Below are positions 61,431 through 64,000 of a stretch of DNA of 64,000 bases, piece by piece. Numbering within the stretch: position 1 is the first letter of the stretch; every line of letters begins with the position of its first letter. The notes beneath the pieces are model-generated. The model did not search any database and had not been told where the DNA came from. It worked only from the letters and a program-made list of their open reading frames with translations. Origin of the DNA: Claveliimonas bilis (lineage in GTDB: Bacteria > Bacillota > Clostridia > Lachnospirales > Lachnospiraceae); contig NZ_AP024845.1 in assembly GCF_020892095.1 (NCBI RefSeq), positions 2,294,001 through 2,358,000 on the forward strand, given 5' to 3'. A program made the position numbers and the translations under genes.

Positions 61431-64000
61431 ATGGGTTTTATAGAGAAAATATTCGGAACGCACAGTGAACATGAGCTGAAGCGGATCTATCCCATTGTGG
61501 ATCATATTGAGGCTCTTGAGCCGGAAATGAAGCAGCTTTCTGACAGTGAACTGAAGGACAAGACAAGAGAGTTTAAAGAAAGGCTGGACAAGGGAGAGAC
61601 TCTGGATGATATTCTGCCGGAGGCTTATGCAGTAGTAAGGGAAGCAGCTTCGCGCGTGCTGGGGATGCGCCATTATCGTGTGCAGCTGATCGGAGGAATT
61701 ATCCTTCATCAGGGACGTATCGCAGAAATGAAGACAGGTGAAGGTAAGACGCTTGTATCTACACTGCCGGCCTATTTAAATGCACTGACCGGGCAGGGAG
61801 TCCATATCGTAACGGTCAATGATTATCTGGCAAAGCGTGATGCGGAGTGGATGGGCCAGGTACATGAGTTCCTGGGACTGAAGGTAGGCGTTGTGCTGAA
61901 CAGCATGGACAATGATGAACGCCGGGAGGCATATAACTGTGATATTACTTATGTGACAAATAATGAGCTGGGCTTTGATTACTTAAGAGATAATATGGTG
62001 ATCTATAAAGAACAGCTTGTGCAAAGAGGGCTGAAGTTTGCTATCATTGATGAGGTTGACTCTGTTCTGATCGATGAAGCCAGAACTCCTCTTATTATCT
62101 CCGGGCAGAGCGGTAAGTCTACAAAGCTCTATGAGGCCTGCGATATTCTGGCAAGACAGATGGAAAGAGGAGAAGCCAGCGGTGAGTTTTCCAAGATCAA
62201 TGCCATTATGGGCGAGGAGATTGAGGAGACAGGAGACTTTATTGTCAATGAGAAAGAAAAGACGGTCAACCTTACAGAAGACGGTGTGAAGAAGGTAGAG
62301 AAATTCTTCCACATTGATAATCTTGCAGATCCGGAAAATCTGGAGATTCAGCATAATATTATTCTGGCTCTCCGTGCCCACAACCTGATGTTCCGCGACC
62401 AGGATTATGTGGTGAAGGATGACGAAGTTCTGATCGTCGATGAGTTTACGGGACGTATCATGCCCGGAAGAAGATATTCTGACGGTCTTCATCAGGCAAT
62501 TGAGGCCAAGGAGGGCGTGAAAGTAAAAAGGGAGAGCAAAACTCTTGCAACGATCACGTTCCAGAATCTGTTTAATAAATATGAGAAAAAGAGCGGTATG
62601 ACAGGTACGGCGTTGACAGAGGAGAAGGAGTTCCGTGAGATCTACGGCATGGATGTTGTAGAAATCCCGACGAATGTACCGGTGATCCGTGTGGATATGG
62701 AAGATGCTGTATATAAGACCCAGAAAGAAAAATTCCGGGCTGTGTGTGATGAAGTGGAGAAGGCTCATGCAAAGGGACAGCCGGTTCTGGTAGGTACGAT
62801 CACTATTGATGTGTCAGAGCTTTTAAGTGGAATGCTGAAAAAGAGGGGGATTAAGCATAACGTCCTCAATGCCAAGTTCCACGAGATGGAAGCAGAGATC
62901 GTTGCACAGGCAGGACAGCATGGAGCAGTCACCATTGCTACAAACATGGCAGGCCGTGGTACCGACATCAAGCTGGATGATGAAGCAAGAGAAGCTGGCG
63001 GGCTGAAGATCATCGGTACCGAGCGCCATGAATCCAGACGTATTGACAACCAGCTGCGCGGACGAAGCGGACGTCAGGGAGACCCGGGAGAGTCCAGATT
63101 TTATATTTCCCTGGAAGATGATCTGATGCGCCTGTTCGGTTCGGAACGTCTGATGAATGTATTCAACGCCCTTGGTGTTGAGGATGGTGAACAGATTGAA
63201 CATAAGATGCTTTCAGGCGCCATTGAGAAGGCACAGGAGAAAATAGAGAATAATAACTTTGGAATCCGTAAAAATCTTCTGGAATATGATCAGGTTATGA
63301 ATGAACAAAGAGAGATCATATACGAAGAGAGAAGAAGAGTTCTGGATGGAGAGAGCATGCGGGATTCCATCTATCATATGATCAGTGAATATGTGGAAAA
63401 TCTGGTGGACAAGGAAATTTCAGCAGACCAGGAGCCGGAAGACTGGGATCTGACGGAATTGAATGTAAGCCTTCGCGGAAGCATTCCTATGATGGAGCCT
63501 GTTTCACCGGAGGATGTCAAAGACATGTCCCAGAAGAAGCTGAAACATTTCCTGAAAGAAAAAGCAGTAAAAGCATATGAAATGAAGGAAGCGGAATTTC
63601 CGGAGCCGGAGCATCTCCGCGAGATTGAGCGGGTCGTGCTTCTGAAGGTGATTGACGCCAAATGGATGGATCACATTGACGATATGGATCAGCTTCGCCA
63701 GGGAATCGGTCTGCAGGCCTACGGTCAGAGAAATCCCAAGGTGGAATACAAAATGCTGGGTTATGATATGTTCGATGAGATGACAAAATCCATCACCGCA
63801 GATACAGTTCGTACGCTGTTCCACATCAAGCTGGAACAGAAGGTGGAAAGAGAGCAGGTTGCCAAGGTGACTGGAACCAATAAGGATGATACTGCAGTGA
63901 ATGCACCGAAGAAGCGCACGGAGAAGAAAATTTATCCCAATGATCCGTGCCCGTGCGGAAGCGGAAAAAAATACAAGCAGTGCTGCGGAAGGAAAAAGGC
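61431..64000 (+). CDS. secA: Preprotein translocase ATPase SecA (3' end outside the window)
   Basis: ATPase that drives proteins through SecYEG. The frame from ATG 61431 (after AAGGAG) stays open to the window edge, covering about 856 residues. Walker A is MKTGEGKT near 100-107, Walker B is AIIDEVDS, followed by the preprotein cross-linking domain and the second ATPase half ([21 protein letters not shown]). The C-terminal zinc motif [13 protein letters not shown] is present just before the edge, so only a few codons and the stop should be missing. It is the ordinary housekeeping SecA by length and motifs. Confidence 0.96.
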   Translation, partial: MGFIEKIFGTHSEHELKRIYPIVDHIEALEPEMKQLSDSELKDKTREFKERLDKGETLDDILPEAYAVVREAASRVLGMRHYRVQLIGGIILHQGRIAEMKTGEGKTLVSTLPAYLNALTGQGVHIVTVNDYLAKRDAEWMGQVHEFLGLKVGVVLNSMDNDERREAYNCDITYVTNNELGFDYLRDNMVIYKEQLVQRGLKFAIIDEVDSVLIDEARTPLIISGQSGKSTKLYEACDILARQMERGEASGEFSKINAIMGEEIEETGDFIVNEKEKTVNLTEDGVKKVEKFFHIDNLADPENLEIQHNIILALRAHNLMFRDQDYVVKDDEVLIVDEFTGRIMPGRRYSDGLHQAIEAKEGVKVKRESKTLATITFQNLFNKYEKKSGMTGTALTEEKEFREIYGMDVVEIPTNVPVIRVDMEDAVYKTQKEKFRAVCDEVEKAHAKGQPVLVGTITIDVSELLSGMLKKRGIKHNVLNAKFHEMEAEIVAQAGQHGAVTIATNMAGRGTDIKLDDEAREAGGLKIIGTERHESRRIDNQLRGRSGRQGDPGESRFYISLEDDLMRLFGSERLMNVFNALGVEDGEQIEHKMLSGAIEKAQEKIENNNFGIRKNLLEYDQVMNEQREIIYEERRRVLDGESMRDSIYHMISEYVENLVDKEISADQEPEDWDLTELNVSLRGSIPMMEPVSPEDVKDMSQKKLKHFLKEKAVKAYEMKEAEFPEPEHLREIERVVLLKVIDAKWMDHIDDMDQLRQGIGLQAYGQRNPKVEYKMLGYDMFDEMTKSITADTVRTLFHIKLEQKVEREQVAKVTGTNKDDTAVNAPKKRTEKKIYPNDPCPCGSGKKYKQCCGRKK

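Noticed and set aside
1-64000. Search for tRNA, rRNA, replication origins and phage genes
   Set aside because: I saw no tRNA-like clover with CCA, no rRNA sequence, no DnaA box cluster and no phage structural or integrase gene. Small RNA genes cannot be excluded by eye.

Overview
The window looks like a chromosomal segment from a low-to-mid GC, spore-forming, anaerobic gut Firmicute, most likely a Lachnospiraceae (Blautia/Dorea/Mediterraneibacter-type). This rests on strong AGGAGG ribosome binding sites, sigma-A promoters with 17-bp spacers, CotF-type spore coat genes, a class III fructose-1,6-bisphosphatase, HPr kinase, a ROK glucokinase and a GerMN lipoprotein. I saw no rRNA, tRNA, CRISPR array or prophage. 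The assignment is inferred from gene content, not from a database search.

Layout. 0-1.6 kb: an ABC exporter (permease and ATPase), probably the tail of a longer operon. 1.9-6.6 kb: a sugar-acid or hydroxy-acid catabolic locus with a divergent ketol-acid-reductoisomerase-like enzyme, a GntP permease, a FadR-type GntR regulator, an SDR dehydrogenase and a flavin reductase-like protein. It is followed by a 277-bp two-armed inverted-repeat element (6619-6895). 6.9-14.9 kb: a MATE exporter, a CcdA-TlpA thiol-redox fusion interrupted by a -1 frame change, a subgroup Ic aminotransferase, two spore coat genes, a Gfo/Idh oxidoreductase, a C26 peptidase and an M19 dipeptidase. 14.9-21.3 kb: arginine biosynthesis, with argG diverging from argC-GNAT-argJ-argB-argD across a region with ARG-box-like promoters. 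21.3-27.8 kb: a DMT transporter, then comEA, a two-component system, a GerMN lipoprotein and comEC. 27.8-32 kb: holA, lepA, hemW. 32-41.3 kb: pyrG with a DUF1846 gene, ftsH, uvrC, hprK and glucokinase. 41.4-45.7 kb: a TetR-controlled heterodimeric ABC exporter. 45.8-53.2 kb: a PBP1A with a repeat tail, a YigZ protein, HPF, a PsiE-like membrane protein, a PAP2 phosphatase and typA. 53.4-56.2 kb: a tandem-OB SSB-like gene and an IS1634-type insertion flanked by 106-bp direct repeats. 56.2-64 kb: dapA, dapB, fbp, a small lipoprotein, a eukaryotic-type HisA and secA (cut by the window edge).

Most of the window is ordinary housekeeping chromosome. The strongest candidates for something new are: (1) the KARI-like enzyme in a sugar-acid locus, which lacks two canonical KARI active-site residues but keeps the acidic metal ligands; (2) the composite inverted-repeat element at 6619-6895, whose two arms are inverted versions of one another; (3) the slippery T6 tract that breaks ccdA exactly before its catalytic SPC motif; and (4) the IS insertion whose 106-bp target duplication spared ssb and copied the dapA promoter.
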